Shown piece by piece: positions 53,415 to 62,589 of a DNA stretch of 64,000 nucleotides. Each line of letters begins with the position of its first letter. The stretch's first letter is position 1. The translations under genes were made by a program, and so were the position numbers. The notes under the pieces are model-generated. The model was not told where the DNA came from, did no database searches, and worked only from the letters and a program-made list of their open reading frames with translations. The DNA is from Bacteroidetes bacterium RIFCSPLOWO2_12_FULL_35_15 (GTDB taxonomy: Bacteria; Bacteroidota; Bacteroidia; 2-12-FULL-35-15): the NCBI GenBank assembly GCA_001769385.1, contig MEPB01000049.1:1-64000 (forward strand), written 5' to 3'.

Positions 53415-53491
53415 ACCGGTTTCTGTATCTGTTTTCGACTGTTTTTTTCATTAATTCATCTAATTGTTAGGTGTTTTTCTGCATAAAATTC

Positions 53492-53499
53492 TATATTTG
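53492..53499 (+). promoter_or_regulatory. -7 promoter box of the 53517 gene (TATATTTG)
   Basis: TATATTTG matches the consensus exactly and lies 17 bases before the ATG at 53517. Confidence 0.55.
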
Positions 53500-53516
53500 T
53501 CCGCAAAATATAGAAA

Positions 53517-53978
53517 ATGAAAAAATTACTCTCTTTAATTTTATTTTTCTCCTTAAGCTTAATAGCAATTACTTCATTTTCAAAAAATAAAGAAGATGAA
53601 TCTGAAACTATTGATAATTCAATTGTAATTGATAGAATTACTAATTCTGATATAGAAGTTATTATACCTTCCATAATTTTCACATTTCGAGATGCCGAAA
53701 TAAAATTAAAATTCAATAACCTTCAACATACAAAACTACAGGCAAGTAAAAACGAAGTTGAATTTATTATAAATGGCGAGAACAAAAAAATACATTTTGT
53801 AAATGGTGAAGCTTCATTCAAACATAGCTTCGATTCATCTAACTCTCTTTCAATCTTTGCTGAGGAATTTAGTTTTAATAAGAAAGTAACAGCCTACCCG
53901 CTATGGGCATTTTTTGTACCCGTTGCATTGTTATTATTATTAATTATTAAGAATAGGTTGAAAAAAAGTAAAAATTGA
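53517..53978 (+). CDS. hypothetical secreted protein with C-terminal membrane anchor
   Basis: The 153-residue protein has a signal peptide (MKKLLSLILFFSLSLIAITS, cleavage near SFS) and a beta-rich periplasmic part (IEVIIPSIIFTFRDAEIKLK, NEVEFIINGENKKIHFVNGE). A C-terminal helix follows (about 128-146, LWAFFVPVALLLLLIIKNRL) with a basic tail, so the domain sits outside with its end in the cytoplasm. I do not recognise a family. It is convergent with ppx, 31 bases apart. Confidence 0.6.
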   Translation: MKKLLSLILFFSLSLIAITSFSKNKEDESETIDNSIVIDRITNSDIEVIIPSIIFTFRDAEIKLKFNNLQHTKLQASKNEVEFIINGENKKIHFVNGEASFKHSFDSSNSLSIFAEEFSFNKKVTAYPLWAFFVPVALLLLLIIKNRLKKSKN

Positions 53979-54009
53979 ATTCCTATTACTGTTAGAGAAG
54001 AAAATTAAC

Positions 54010-54906
54010 TTACTGCTGAATTAACTTCCTGCTTTTATACTTCTCGTACAATTGATGTACAATTCCATCCGCTAATCCAATTTGAGGGACAATTATTTTT
54101 TCGATATCCGCTTTTTTGAGGACAGTTAATACTATTTTTGAAGCTGTAATAATAACATCTGCCCTGTCGGGATTAAGACCAAGTATTTTCACCCGTTCCT
54201 CATAAGTATAGGATTCAAGTAATTCATACAGATTTTTTAATTTGGATGTTGGCAGTGCCTTATTTAATTTTCTGCCCGACATTTTAAATAATTTATTAAT
54301 ATTCCCTCCTGAACCAATAGCAATCAAAGGTTTGTAGCCTTTTGTAATTTCCTGGATCCAGTTTTTAAAATACGTCCAATATTCTTTATCGATCTGATCA
54401 TGAAGCATGCGGATGGTTCCAATATTGAAAGATTGAGAAACAACAGCTTTGTTTTTTGAGAATAGTGTTATTTCTGTACTTCCTCCGCCAATATCAATAT
54501 ATAGGTAATTGTTGCTTTTATCCAAATGTTCCTCAATGTGATTGGAATAAATAATATCTGCTTCTGTTTTCCCATCAATAATTTCAATTTTTATTCCGGC
54601 TTCTTTCCGCACCTGTTCGATAACATCCCAACGGTTTTCTGCATCACGCATTGCGGATGTTGCGCAGGCTCTATAATCTACAGCATCATATACACTGATC
54701 AAATTTTTAAACGCTTTCATAGCGGTTACTAACTTTTCAGTTTTTTCACGGGAGATTTTCCCGGTTAAAAATGAATCTTCGCCTAAGCGAATGGGAACAC
54801 GGATAAGTTCTGCTTTTTTAAAAACTACCATGCCATTGTCATCATACACATTGCAGAATAGTAATCTAACTGCGTTGGAACCTATATCAATTGCTGCAAA
54901 TTTCAA
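54010..54906 (-). CDS. ppx: exopolyphosphatase/pppGpp phosphatase family
   Basis: The 298-residue Ppx/GppA protein has FAAIDIGSNAVRLLFCNVYD at the N-terminus, RACATSAMRDAENRWDVIEQ, the phosphate-binding YLYIDIGGGSTEITLF and ITASKIVLTVLKKADIEKII. It releases orthophosphate from the end of polyphosphate; the family also acts on pppGpp. It is the short form without the C-terminal HD-like domain. It lies 9 bases after ppk1 on the same strand, giving a polyphosphate synthesis and breakdown pair. Confidence 0.9.
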   Translation of the reverse strand: MKFAAIDIGSNAVRLLFCNVYDDNGMVVFKKAELIRVPIRLGEDSFLTGKISREKTEKLVTAMKAFKNLISVYDAVDYRACATSAMRDAENRWDVIEQVRKEAGIKIEIIDGKTEADIIYSNHIEEHLDKSNNYLYIDIGGGSTEITLFSKNKAVVSQSFNIGTIRMLHDQIDKEYWTYFKNWIQEITKGYKPLIAIGSGGNINKLFKMSGRKLNKALPTSKLKNLYELLESYTYEERVKILGLNPDRADVIITASKIVLTVLKKADIEKIIVPQIGLADGIVHQLYEKYKSRKLIQQ

Positions 54907-54915
54907 GGATACGTT

Positions 54916-56976
54916 TTAATTTTTTTTAGTTTTGAATAAATTATAAATTGATTCTTGAGCTCTTACCTGTGTTTTACTTTTTGATTTTCTGTATTCATTA
55001 TTTTGATTACTTCCTAATATTCGGGACTTTGTATTATCTTCCAAAAGCAATTCTATTATTTTCCGTATTGTTTGTTGAATACCTGTATCATAAATAGGCA
55101 CAGCTACTTCTGACCGAAAATCAAGATTACGGGGCATCCAATCTCCCGAAGATATATAGAATTTTTCATCACCTCCATTACAAAATATGAACACCCTGCT
55201 ATGTTCTAAGAATTTATCTACAATGCTAATTGCTTCAATATTATCGCTTAATCCTTTAATGCCTGCTACCAATGAACATATGCCACGAATGATCAATTTT
55301 ATCTTAACTCCTTCTGCACTTGCATCATATATTTTTTGGATCATTTCGGGATCTACTAGATTATTTAATTTTAAAATAAAATAAGCAGGTTTGTTTTTTC
55401 TTGCGTTCTGAATCTCTTTGTTGATAAGCTGTAAAATTCGTTTGCGCATATAAAAAGGAGAAACTAATAAATGTTTATATGTTCCTTTTTTAAAATTGTC
55501 GAAATAAAAAGTAAATACCTTTGCCACTTCTTCTGTTATTCGTTTGTCAGAGGTTAACAATGAATGATCAGTATATATTTTTGCCGTATCTCCATTAAAA
55601 TTTCCTGTCCCTATATTTGAATACTGAATTAATTTTCCGGATTCTTTTCGGGTTATTAAAAACATTTTCGAATGTACTTTTAACCCGGGAACACCATAGA
55701 TCACTGTTGCTCCCTCTTCCTGTAGTTTGTTAGACCAATAAATATTAGCTTCTTCATCAAAGCGGGCCTGAAGTTCGACAACAGCAGTAACTTGTTTCCC
55801 ATTTTTTACCGCATTAATAAGTGCTTTTACCACATTTGAATTTTTTGCAACGCGGTATAAGGTTATTTTAATGCTTTGAACTTTTGGGTCAATTGATGCT
55901 TCACGTAAAAGATCAATGATATGTTCATAGGACTGATAAGGATAAGTTAGTAAAACATCTCTTTTTTTGAGAACTTTAATGATGCTGGATTGTCCTTTTA
56001 AATCAGGATGTTTGAGTGGCACATTTTTTTTATAACTTAATTCTTGTCCGCCAATATTCGGGAAGGAAATAAAATCTTTGAAATTGTGATACCGGCCTCC
56101 GGGAATAAGGTTGTCCTCTTTACGTAATTTTATTTTTTTTATAATAAATGCTAAAATATCAGGGGCAATTTCATGATCATAAACCAATCGAACCGGTTGT
56201 CCTTTTTTTCTTGCTTTTAATCCTTTTGAGATCTTTTCCACAAAACTTTTCGACAGATCATTGTCCATGTCAATTTCAGCATCCCTGGTCATTTTGATAT
56301 TGTAAGCCTCTGCATAATCATAGTCGAAATTAGAGAATATATCATCTAAACAAAAGCGAATCACATCATCCAGTAGTATAATATGGTTTCTTTCGTTTTC
56401 TTTTGGTAAAACTAAAAAACGCGAAATTGTGTCTGTTGGAACTTCAAGTAATGCAAATTTATTTTTTTTAAATGAATTCTTCCGTCCCAATTTCACGATC
56501 AAATAACCTGTTCTGTCTTTTAAGTATGGGAAATGAGATGATTCGTCCAACATGATTGGGAAAAGTGTTGGCATTACCTTTTCAGAAAAATAATCTCTTA
56601 CAAATGCAGCTTGTTTAGCGCTTAAATGTTTTTCATTTATAATGGAAATATTATTTTTAGTAAGTTCTTTTAAGATCGATTGATAAATTTTTTCGAACTT
56701 ATTTTGTTGGTCAATAACAATTTTTTGAATTTTATCGAGGAGGCGTTGGGGATTTTCGCTTATAAAAACTTTAGCCGTTTTTCGATGCTTAATTATTCGT
56801 TTTAACGTAGCTACCCGAACACGAAAAAACTCATCAAGATTATTGGAATAGATGCCCAAAAATTTTATCCGTTCTATTAACGGAACTGTTTGATCGGCTG
56901 CTTCCTGTAAAACCCTTTCATTGAATGCTAGCCAGCTTAATTCACGGTTAATTAAGACTATATTTTTTTTAGCCAT
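54916..56976 (-). CDS. ppk1: polyphosphate kinase 1
   Basis: PPK1 polymerises the gamma phosphate of ATP into polyphosphate. The 686-residue protein has the N-terminal domain starting LINRELSWLAFNERVLQEAA, the head domain, and the two phospholipase-D-like C domains with both active histidines: H435 in GLKVHSKMFLITRKESGKLI and H592 in FLEHSRVFIFCNGG. Also seen are ARFDEEANIYWSNKLQEEGA, NIGTGNFNGDTA and SGDWMPRNLDFRSEV. A -7 box lies 22 bases upstream of the ATG, so the gene has its own promoter besides any read-through from the basic protein gene. Confidence 0.95.
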   Translation of the reverse strand: MAKKNIVLINRELSWLAFNERVLQEAADQTVPLIERIKFLGIYSNNLDEFFRVRVATLKRIIKHRKTAKVFISENPQRLLDKIQKIVIDQQNKFEKIYQSILKELTKNNISIINEKHLSAKQAAFVRDYFSEKVMPTLFPIMLDESSHFPYLKDRTGYLIVKLGRKNSFKKNKFALLEVPTDTISRFLVLPKENERNHIILLDDVIRFCLDDIFSNFDYDYAEAYNIKMTRDAEIDMDNDLSKSFVEKISKGLKARKKGQPVRLVYDHEIAPDILAFIIKKIKLRKEDNLIPGGRYHNFKDFISFPNIGGQELSYKKNVPLKHPDLKGQSSIIKVLKKRDVLLTYPYQSYEHIIDLLREASIDPKVQSIKITLYRVAKNSNVVKALINAVKNGKQVTAVVELQARFDEEANIYWSNKLQEEGATVIYGVPGLKVHSKMFLITRKESGKLIQYSNIGTGNFNGDTAKIYTDHSLLTSDKRITEEVAKVFTFYFDNFKKGTYKHLLVSPFYMRKRILQLINKEIQNARKNKPAYFILKLNNLVDPEMIQKIYDASAEGVKIKLIIRGICSLVAGIKGLSDNIEAISIVDKFLEHSRVFIFCNGGDEKFYISSGDWMPRNLDFRSEVAVPIYDTGIQQTIRKIIELLLEDNTKSRILGSNQNNEYRKSKSKTQVRAQESIYNLFKTKKN

Positions 56977-56997
56977 GTTTTAAAATTATTGAGGCAA

Positions 56998-57005
56998 CAA
57001 AATTA
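56998..57005 (-). promoter_or_regulatory. -7 promoter box of ppk1 (TAATTTTG)
   Basis: The minus strand reads TAATTTTG, an exact TAnnTTTG match in the 35-base gap between the basic protein gene and ppk1. Confidence 0.45.
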
Positions 57006-57011
57006 TAAAAA

Positions 57012-57326
57012 TTATTTTTTGTTCCTTGTTTTTAAAACAACTGTTCTTACGGGCTTCTTAGCCACTCTGCTAGTTAATTTGATGTTGGCTTTATTTCTCC
57101 TTATTATCAGTTTTTTAGGAGGTGCAGTTGAAACTTTTTTTACCGCTTTAGTTTTTGCTTGGACTGTTTTTACTGTTTTATAAAATTTCTTAGCAAGTCT
57201 TTTTGCTGCTTCATAAGTAATTTTTCTGATTGTTTTTGCAGCTTCAGAATCTTCTTTTATCAGAATTTCTTCTATGCTTTTTATTAAAGCTAGTTCAAGC
57301 TTCTGACGTTTTTCTTTTGTTTTCAT
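57012..57326 (-). CDS. lysine-rich histone-like small protein next to ppk1
   Basis: The 104-residue protein has an N-terminal helical half (KLELALIKSIEEILIKEDSE, AAKTIRKITYEAAKRLAKKF) and a C-terminal Lys/Arg/Ala/Pro-rich half (VKTVQAKTKAVKKVSTAPPK, then KLIIRRNKANIKLTS and VLKTRNKK). The tail resembles histone-H1-like bacterial proteins in composition, suggesting binding to DNA or to a polyanion. It ends 35 bases before ppk1 in the same direction. Polyphosphate is a strong polyanion, so binding of the tail to polyphosphate granules is an attractive inference. A frame on the opposite strand exists but looks like a shadow. Confidence 0.65.
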   Translation of the reverse strand: MKTKEKRQKLELALIKSIEEILIKEDSEAAKTIRKITYEAAKRLAKKFYKTVKTVQAKTKAVKKVSTAPPKKLIIRRNKANIKLTSRVAKKPVRTVVLKTRNKK

Positions 57327-57407
57327 GATGTTTGAATAAAATTGAGAAAATTGAATATAACCGAATTTACTATTAATAAATTATTTAAACTACTTATTGA
57401 CAAAAAG

Positions 57408-57441
57408 ACAAAAAAAAACGTGCTGGTTAATTAGCACGTTT
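57408..57441 (-). terminator. intrinsic terminator of the DUF6580 gene
   Basis: AACGTGCT-AATTAACC-AGCACGTT on the minus strand, followed by a run of nine T, about 20 bases after the stop codon. Confidence 0.8.
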
Positions 57442-57459
57442 AGAATAAAGTTGAATTAT

Positions 57460-58002
57460 TTATTTTACTTTAACAAGTGCTGGAAATTTTTGTTGTGCTA
57501 AGTAAAAAGATCCAAATAGAATTGCGTTAAAAAATAAATCACCACTTAAAGTTGGACCAAAAAACGGAATACCTAAAATGTAAGTTGTACCTAATCCTGC
57601 CATGCCCATTTGAAATCCTGATGCTGCCCAAACACCAAAATTGGTAAGAACAAAAAACAGCACGGATGATAGGATCGATGCAGTTGCTACAGATAAAACA
57701 GATGTGTTATTTCTAAGTTGCATCCCAATAAGTGAGGTTAAAATAAATCCGATATAAACATAGATCATTGTATTATGAAATCCCCATCCTGTGGTTGCTT
57801 CAAGTACAGCATCGCTAATAAACATGGTAATTAACGGAACAATAATAGCTAAACGTTTATCTGACAAATAAACTCCTCCAAATAATGCCATTGCAGCAAG
57901 AGGTGTGAAGTTAGGAATATGCGGAAATACACGGCTGATAGCAGCAATTAAGATTGCAGATGTAATAAAAATAAAACGTGGTGTAACTAATTTCGATTTC
58001 AT
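57460..58002 (-). CDS. DUF6580 integral membrane protein
   Basis: The 180-residue protein has five or six hydrophobic helices with the pattern RFIFITSAILIAAISRVFPH, PNFTPLAAMALFGGVYLSDK, PLITMFISDAVLEATTGWGF, FFVLTNFGVWAASGFQMGMA and SGDLFFNAILFGSFYLAQQ. This agrees with the DUF6580 family, which resembles the substrate-binding component of ECF vitamin transporters in size and topology. The substrate is unknown, and no riboswitch is visible upstream. A -7 box is 21 bases before the ATG and a strong terminator follows, so it is monocistronic. Confidence 0.75.
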   Translation of the reverse strand: MKSKLVTPRFIFITSAILIAAISRVFPHIPNFTPLAAMALFGGVYLSDKRLAIIVPLITMFISDAVLEATTGWGFHNTMIYVYIGFILTSLIGMQLRNNTSVLSVATASILSSVLFFVLTNFGVWAASGFQMGMAGLGTTYILGIPFFGPTLSGDLFFNAILFGSFYLAQQKFPALVKVK

Positions 58003-58022
58003 AATGCTTAATTTGATTTCAA

Positions 58023-58030
58023 CAAAAATA
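58023..58030 (-). promoter_or_regulatory. -7 promoter box of the DUF6580 gene (TATTTTTG)
   Basis: The minus strand reads TATTTTTG, an exact match, 21 bases upstream of the ATG at 58002. Confidence 0.5.
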
Positions 58031-58286
58031 TGTTTTTTTATTTTAATAAAGAATATCTGAACGTTTAAAAATAAATTTTGAGATTTTCAGTAGGTTGAAT
58101 TAGAGTAAAACATTCTATTTTAAGCTTTTTGCCATTTCTAACATTCTTCGTTGAAGCAGATATATCGAGAAATCAGTTTATTCGTTTGCAATTTATGCGA
58201 ATAAAATAGATAGATTCCTCCGCGAAGTTAATACTGAGCAAATCCGAAGTAGTCGGAATGACATTCCTATATATCTGAATGGGCCA

Positions 58287-59915
58287 CTAGGTTTGAATAA
58301 CACCTACATTATAGGCTTTGGTAATTGGTGAAAGATTCGCCATCTCAATTCCCATCGAGATCCATTTGCGGGTATCTAAAGGGTTGATGATAGCATCTAC
58401 CCATAACCTGGCAGCAGCATAATATGGTGTAGTCTGGCTATCGTAGCGTTCTTTCATTTTATTGAATAATTCGGCTTCTCGCTCAGGGGTTATTACTTCT
58501 CCTTTCGCTTTTAAGGATGCTACTTCTATTTGTCCCAATACTTTTGCTGCTTGTGCACCTCCCATTACTGCTATTTGCGCAGTAGGCCAACCAACAATTA
58601 AACGGGGATCGTAAGCTTTCCCACACATGGCGTAATTTCCGGCACCGTATGAGTTACCAATAACAACTGTGAACTTTGGAACTACAGAATTGCTCATCGC
58701 ATTCACCATTTTAGCTCCATCTTTGATGATACCACCATGCTCAGAGCGTGAGCCAACCATAAACCCGGTAACATCCTGTAAAAATACCAGTGGGATCTTC
58801 TTTTGATTGCAATTCATGATAAAACGAGCTGATTTTTCGGCACTATCACTGTAGATAACACCTCCAAACTGCATTTCACCTTTTTTGCTTTTTACCACTT
58901 TACGCTGATTGGCAACTATTCCAACACTCCAGCCTTCGATACGTGCCAATCCACAAATAATGCTTTGTCCGTAGGAATCTTTGTATTCTTCAAAATCAGA
59001 ATCATCCACCAATCTTGCAATCACTTCATGCATATCGTATTGCTGGTCACGAGCGGCAGGAATAATTCCTATAATTTCTTTTGGATCTTTTACAGGTGCT
59101 TTTGCTTCAATGCGGTTAAATCCTGCATTATCAAAGTGCCCCACCTTACTCATAATATTACGGATACGTGTTAATGCATCTTTATCATCCTTACATTTAT
59201 AATCGGTAACACCGGATATTTCACAATGTGTAGTGGCACCACCAAGCGTTTCATTGTCAATTGTTTCACCTATTGCAGCTTTAACAAGATAAGAACCAGC
59301 CAGAAAAATACTTCCTGTTTTATCAACGATCATTGCCTCATCACTCATGATCGGAAGATAGGCACCACCTGCAACACAGCTGCCCATTACGGCAGCGATC
59401 TGCAAAATTCCCATTCCTGACATGATCGCATTATTGCGAAAAATACGTCCAAAATGTTCCTTATCAGGAAAAATTTCATCCTGCATAGGAAGATAAACAC
59501 CTGCACTATCAACTAAATAAATGATTGGTAAACGGTTTTCCATTGCAATTTCCTGAGCACGCAAACTCTTTTTTCCGGTTATCGGAAACCAAGCTCCTGC
59601 TTTTACTGTTGCATCGTTTGCAACAATGATACATTGCCGTCCACTTACATAACCAATAACAACAACAACTCCCCCTGCAGGACATCCGCCATGCTCTTTA
59701 TACATGTCATCACCTGCAAAAGCACCAACTTCAATTGTTCTTGAGTTTTTATCCACTAAAAAATCAATACGTTCACGGGCAGAAAGTTTGCCTTGTTCAT
59801 GTTGCTTGTCAATTCTGCTTTTCCCACCACCCAGATATATTTTCGCTAATTTTTGCTCCATGGCAGAGATCAGCAAATTCATTTTGTCTTCGTTTTTGTT
59901 AAATACTAGATCCAT
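58287..59915 (-). CDS. acyl-CoA carboxylase carboxyltransferase (beta) subunit, methylcrotonyl-CoA type
   Basis: The protein of about 542 residues is a biotin-dependent carboxyltransferase: KIYLGGGKSRIDKQHEQGKL, LIYLVDSAGVYLPMQ-type core in YLVDSAGVYLPMQDEIFPDK, IAAVMGSCVAGGAYLPIMSD, FLQDVTGFMVGSRSEHGGII and SYGAGNYAMCGKAYDPRLIV. The set fits MCC-beta best and PCC-beta next. It transfers CO2 from carboxybiotin to the acyl-CoA. The frame is open upstream to 59999, but the -7 box at 59952-59959 and the ATG at 59915 (MDLVFNKNED) place the true start there. The biotin carboxylase alpha subunit is not in the window. Confidence 0.85.
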   Translation of the reverse strand: MDLVFNKNEDKMNLLISAMEQKLAKIYLGGGKSRIDKQHEQGKLSARERIDFLVDKNSRTIEVGAFAGDDMYKEHGGCPAGGVVVVIGYVSGRQCIIVANDATVKAGAWFPITGKKSLRAQEIAMENRLPIIYLVDSAGVYLPMQDEIFPDKEHFGRIFRNNAIMSGMGILQIAAVMGSCVAGGAYLPIMSDEAMIVDKTGSIFLAGSYLVKAAIGETIDNETLGGATTHCEISGVTDYKCKDDKDALTRIRNIMSKVGHFDNAGFNRIEAKAPVKDPKEIIGIIPAARDQQYDMHEVIARLVDDSDFEEYKDSYGQSIICGLARIEGWSVGIVANQRKVVKSKKGEMQFGGVIYSDSAEKSARFIMNCNQKKIPLVFLQDVTGFMVGSRSEHGGIIKDGAKMVNAMSNSVVPKFTVVIGNSYGAGNYAMCGKAYDPRLIVGWPTAQIAVMGGAQAAKVLGQIEVASLKAKGEVITPEREAELFNKMKERYDSQTTPYYAAARLWVDAIINPLDTRKWISMGIEMANLSPITKAYNVGVIQT

Positions 59916-59951
59916 AGGTATAAATTTATTCTTGCATCGTTTTATGATTGC

Positions 59952-59959
59952 CAAATATA
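59952..59959 (-). promoter_or_regulatory. -7 promoter box of the carboxyltransferase gene (TATATTTG)
   Basis: The minus strand reads TATATTTG, an exact TAnnTTTG match, with a leader of about 30 bases to ATG 59915. It argues against the longer upstream frame. Confidence 0.6.
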
Positions 59960-60165
59960 GCAACAAATCTGAATTGTTATTGTAAAAAACAGGGTACAAT
60001 CAGATGATTAAAATCAGATATTTTCCTTTTGTTATCTATGATCCTAATTAAATGTAATATTAAAACAGAATGTCGATAATAAAGAAGGACGGTTAGCTGA
60101 AAATGCAGAAGCAAAAGGAAAAAATGTTATGGAATTATTGATATAACTGGAATACTTTGGAACTT

Positions 60166-61902
60166 TTACAATTTAATTCCAATAAGACAAACATCGTCTA
60201 CTTGTTCAAGTTTTCCAGTCCATTCAGAAAATATATCTTCAAGATTTTTTTTCTGTTGCAAATGTGGTAACTGATTATTGACAAGTAGAATTTCCTTCAA
60301 TTGTTTGTATTTGAATTTTTTCCCTCGTGGACCTCCGAATTGATCAGCAAAGCCATCTGTAAATAAAAAAACTGAATCTCCTTGTTCTAATTGTAGTTCA
60401 TGATTTGTAAACAAGATAGGCGAATGAGTCAGGCCGATAGGTTGTTTATCGCCTTTGATTTCAAGAACTTCAGATGCGCCATTTCTAATGATCCATAAGG
60501 GATTATTGGCACCTGCCCATATAATTTCTGCAGTTTTATAATTGATCCTGATCATGGAAATATCCATTCCATCCTTTGTTACTCCATCAGCTCCAAGTTC
60601 CTTAACGAATTTTATTCTCAGTTCATCCAAAATTTGAGCTGGTGATGGAAGATCATCTCTACTGGTGATTTCATTAATATAGGAAGTTCCCAACATTGTC
60701 AGGAAGGCCCCAGGGACCCCGTGTCCGGTGCAATCGGCAACTGCAATGTAAAGAAATGGACTTTTTTCAAGTGCCCAGTAAAAATCACCGCTTACAATAT
60801 CTTTGGGTTTATATAGGATAAAATGTGGAGGTAAATGTTTGGAAACATGTTCTTCATCCTTTAATAAGGCCTGCTGTATTCGCTTAGCGTATTTTATACT
60901 ATTAATAATTTCGATATTTCTATGTTCCAGTAATTGTTTTTGATACTCAATTTCTTGATTGGCTGCTCTCAGCTCCACAGTTTTCAATCGTTCAATTTCA
61001 GCTTCTTTTGTAATTCTTTCTATTTCGTATTGAAACTCTATATCTCTTATTCGTTGCGCATTTGTTTCATTGAATATTTCAATGTGTGCAGCATGATGTT
61101 TTTTATAAAAGATTATAGCTTCGTTCAGTTGGCCGGTATTCTCTTTTATCTGAGCAATAAGGTTTAAGGCACTTTTAAACTCATCTTTTGATCCTATCTT
61201 TTCGGCAATTTGCAATGCATTGTAAGCAAATAGTTCTGCTTCTTTATAATTTTTCTTTTCAAAAAATAAAGAGGATAATTCAAGATTGGTTCCGGAAGAT
61301 AATACATCGTATCCAACATCAGTACTAATGACAAGGCTTTCAAGGAAATATTCTTTTGCTTTGTCAAAATTCTTTTGGGATTTATAAACTTTCCCCAGGT
61401 TATGTGTAGCCCAAGCTTTGATCTGTTGGGAAGCATGCGGGTTGTTTAAACATTCATAAAACCATTTCAAAGCATTTTCAGAATCACCCATTTCAAAATA
61501 AGTTTCCCCTATATTATTTTGAGACCCCGCTACACCTTCCTTATCATCCACATCCTGCCTGATTTTTAAACACTGCATATTACATTCAAGTCGTTTTGTA
61601 TGTTCATTTTGAAACATATAAACTGCGCCAATGCTGTTTAAGGTATCAGCTTCATCTTTTGGTAAAATTAATTGTTTATAGATTTTTAATGCTTTCAGAG
61701 AATTGGTAAGTGATTGGGAGAAATCGGAAAATCGCCAGTAACAATAACCCAAAACTTTACTGCTATCAGCTATGCCTTTTACATATTCCAAAATATCTGC
61801 TGCTTCCTTCGTTTTCATAGCAATATCGAACGATTGACGCAAATCGGTACGTCTCATTTCCCAAGCGCTATTATTTAGTTCGTCTATTTGTGAAAGGTTC
61901 AT
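60166..61902 (-). CDS. TPR-SpoIIE phosphatase, copy 3 (cytoplasmic)
   Basis: The 578-residue protein lacks both signal peptide and membrane helix, unlike copies 1 and 2. It starts MNLSQIDELNNSAWEMRRTD, has about six TPR units (DADTLNSIGAVY-like repeats in ADTLNSIGAVYMFQNEHTKR, VAGSQNNIGETYFEMGDSEN), a coiled coil (RIRDIEFQYEIERITKEAEI) and a complete SpoIIE domain (DIVSGDFYWALE, VADCTGHGVPGAFLTML, DGMDISMIRIN, FTDGFADQFGGPRGKKFKYK, QVDDVCLIGIKL). The short linker LLEHRNIEIINSIKYAKRIQ before the catalytic domain is shared with the other copies. It should act on a Ser/Thr-phosphorylated partner, unidentified. Confidence 0.85.
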   Translation of the reverse strand: MNLSQIDELNNSAWEMRRTDLRQSFDIAMKTKEAADILEYVKGIADSSKVLGYCYWRFSDFSQSLTNSLKALKIYKQLILPKDEADTLNSIGAVYMFQNEHTKRLECNMQCLKIRQDVDDKEGVAGSQNNIGETYFEMGDSENALKWFYECLNNPHASQQIKAWATHNLGKVYKSQKNFDKAKEYFLESLVISTDVGYDVLSSGTNLELSSLFFEKKNYKEAELFAYNALQIAEKIGSKDEFKSALNLIAQIKENTGQLNEAIIFYKKHHAAHIEIFNETNAQRIRDIEFQYEIERITKEAEIERLKTVELRAANQEIEYQKQLLEHRNIEIINSIKYAKRIQQALLKDEEHVSKHLPPHFILYKPKDIVSGDFYWALEKSPFLYIAVADCTGHGVPGAFLTMLGTSYINEITSRDDLPSPAQILDELRIKFVKELGADGVTKDGMDISMIRINYKTAEIIWAGANNPLWIIRNGASEVLEIKGDKQPIGLTHSPILFTNHELQLEQGDSVFLFTDGFADQFGGPRGKKFKYKQLKEILLVNNQLPHLQQKKNLEDIFSEWTGKLEQVDDVCLIGIKL

Positions 61903-61971
61903 ACCTATATACTTTTTATTCCGGGAAGGAGGTCAAATGTAACTAAAAATGTGGTTGTTAAATCAAATAAG

Positions 61972-62589
61972 TCAGATGCTTTCCAATGCTCTTGACCCTT
62001 GATTAAAAAGCAGATCGACAATACTTAAGTTAGAAATAAAACCTTGTTTATTTTCAAACACTTGAATGTAAGTTGGCGGGATATAATCAGGATCACGCGA
62101 AAGAGGTTGTTTGGGTGAAATAATATTCCTGAAATCATCAGCATCAGAATATGTTTTAAGATATTCTGTTGTAAACGAATAATTCGTTTTTAATTTTAAA
62201 AGCGTCAATATTTCCTGCTGAATACGTTCATTAAAATCAATCAGAAATTCATATTTTTTTTCGAGATAAAATCCTTGCAAATCATCTTCGAAATATTCAA
62301 AAAATGGAGATCGCCTGTAACAGGATTCTAATGAGCGCCAATGTAATTTCTGCCAATCATAATCATTTGCAATTTTTACATCTTTTATAACTTGTCGTTG
62401 ATTTCGTTTTACAAGCGGAATGCTTAATGTTAAAATGCCATTCGGAGAATATATATCACAGCGGCTTCGGAAAGTTTGTTTGGGTATATGCTCAAATTGC
62501 TCAATAACACAATTCGAATAATTTTTTAATTTAGAATAGTATTGAATAGGAGCGAGGTAGGCGGTAGATAAGATAGTTGATTGGTTCAA
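61972..62589 (-). CDS. WbqC-family protein
   Basis: The 205-residue protein starts MNQSTILSTAYLAPIQYYSK, with FEHIPKQTFRSRCDIYSPNG, LTLSIPLVKRNQRQVIKDVK, DYDWQKLHWRSLESCYRRSP, FFEYFEDDL and YIQVFENKQGFISNLSIVDL ending LLFNQGSRALESI. This matches the WbqC-like family, linked in some species to O-antigen or amino-sugar synthesis but without an established reaction. It follows lepB in the standard Bacteroidota order, separated by an AT-rich repeat of 183 bases. Confidence 0.85.
   Translation of the reverse strand: MNQSTILSTAYLAPIQYYSKLKNYSNCVIEQFEHIPKQTFRSRCDIYSPNGILTLSIPLVKRNQRQVIKDVKIANDYDWQKLHWRSLESCYRRSPFFEYFEDDLQGFYLEKKYEFLIDFNERIQQEILTLLKLKTNYSFTTEYLKTYSDADDFRNIISPKQPLSRDPDYIPPTYIQVFENKQGFISNLSIVDLLFNQGSRALESI

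Noticed and set aside
56989-57183. Hydrophobic plus-strand frame over the basic protein gene
   Set aside because: It is the complement of a Lys-rich coding stretch (AAA/AAG gives TTT/CTT), which always looks like a membrane peptide; the minus strand has better context with ppk1.
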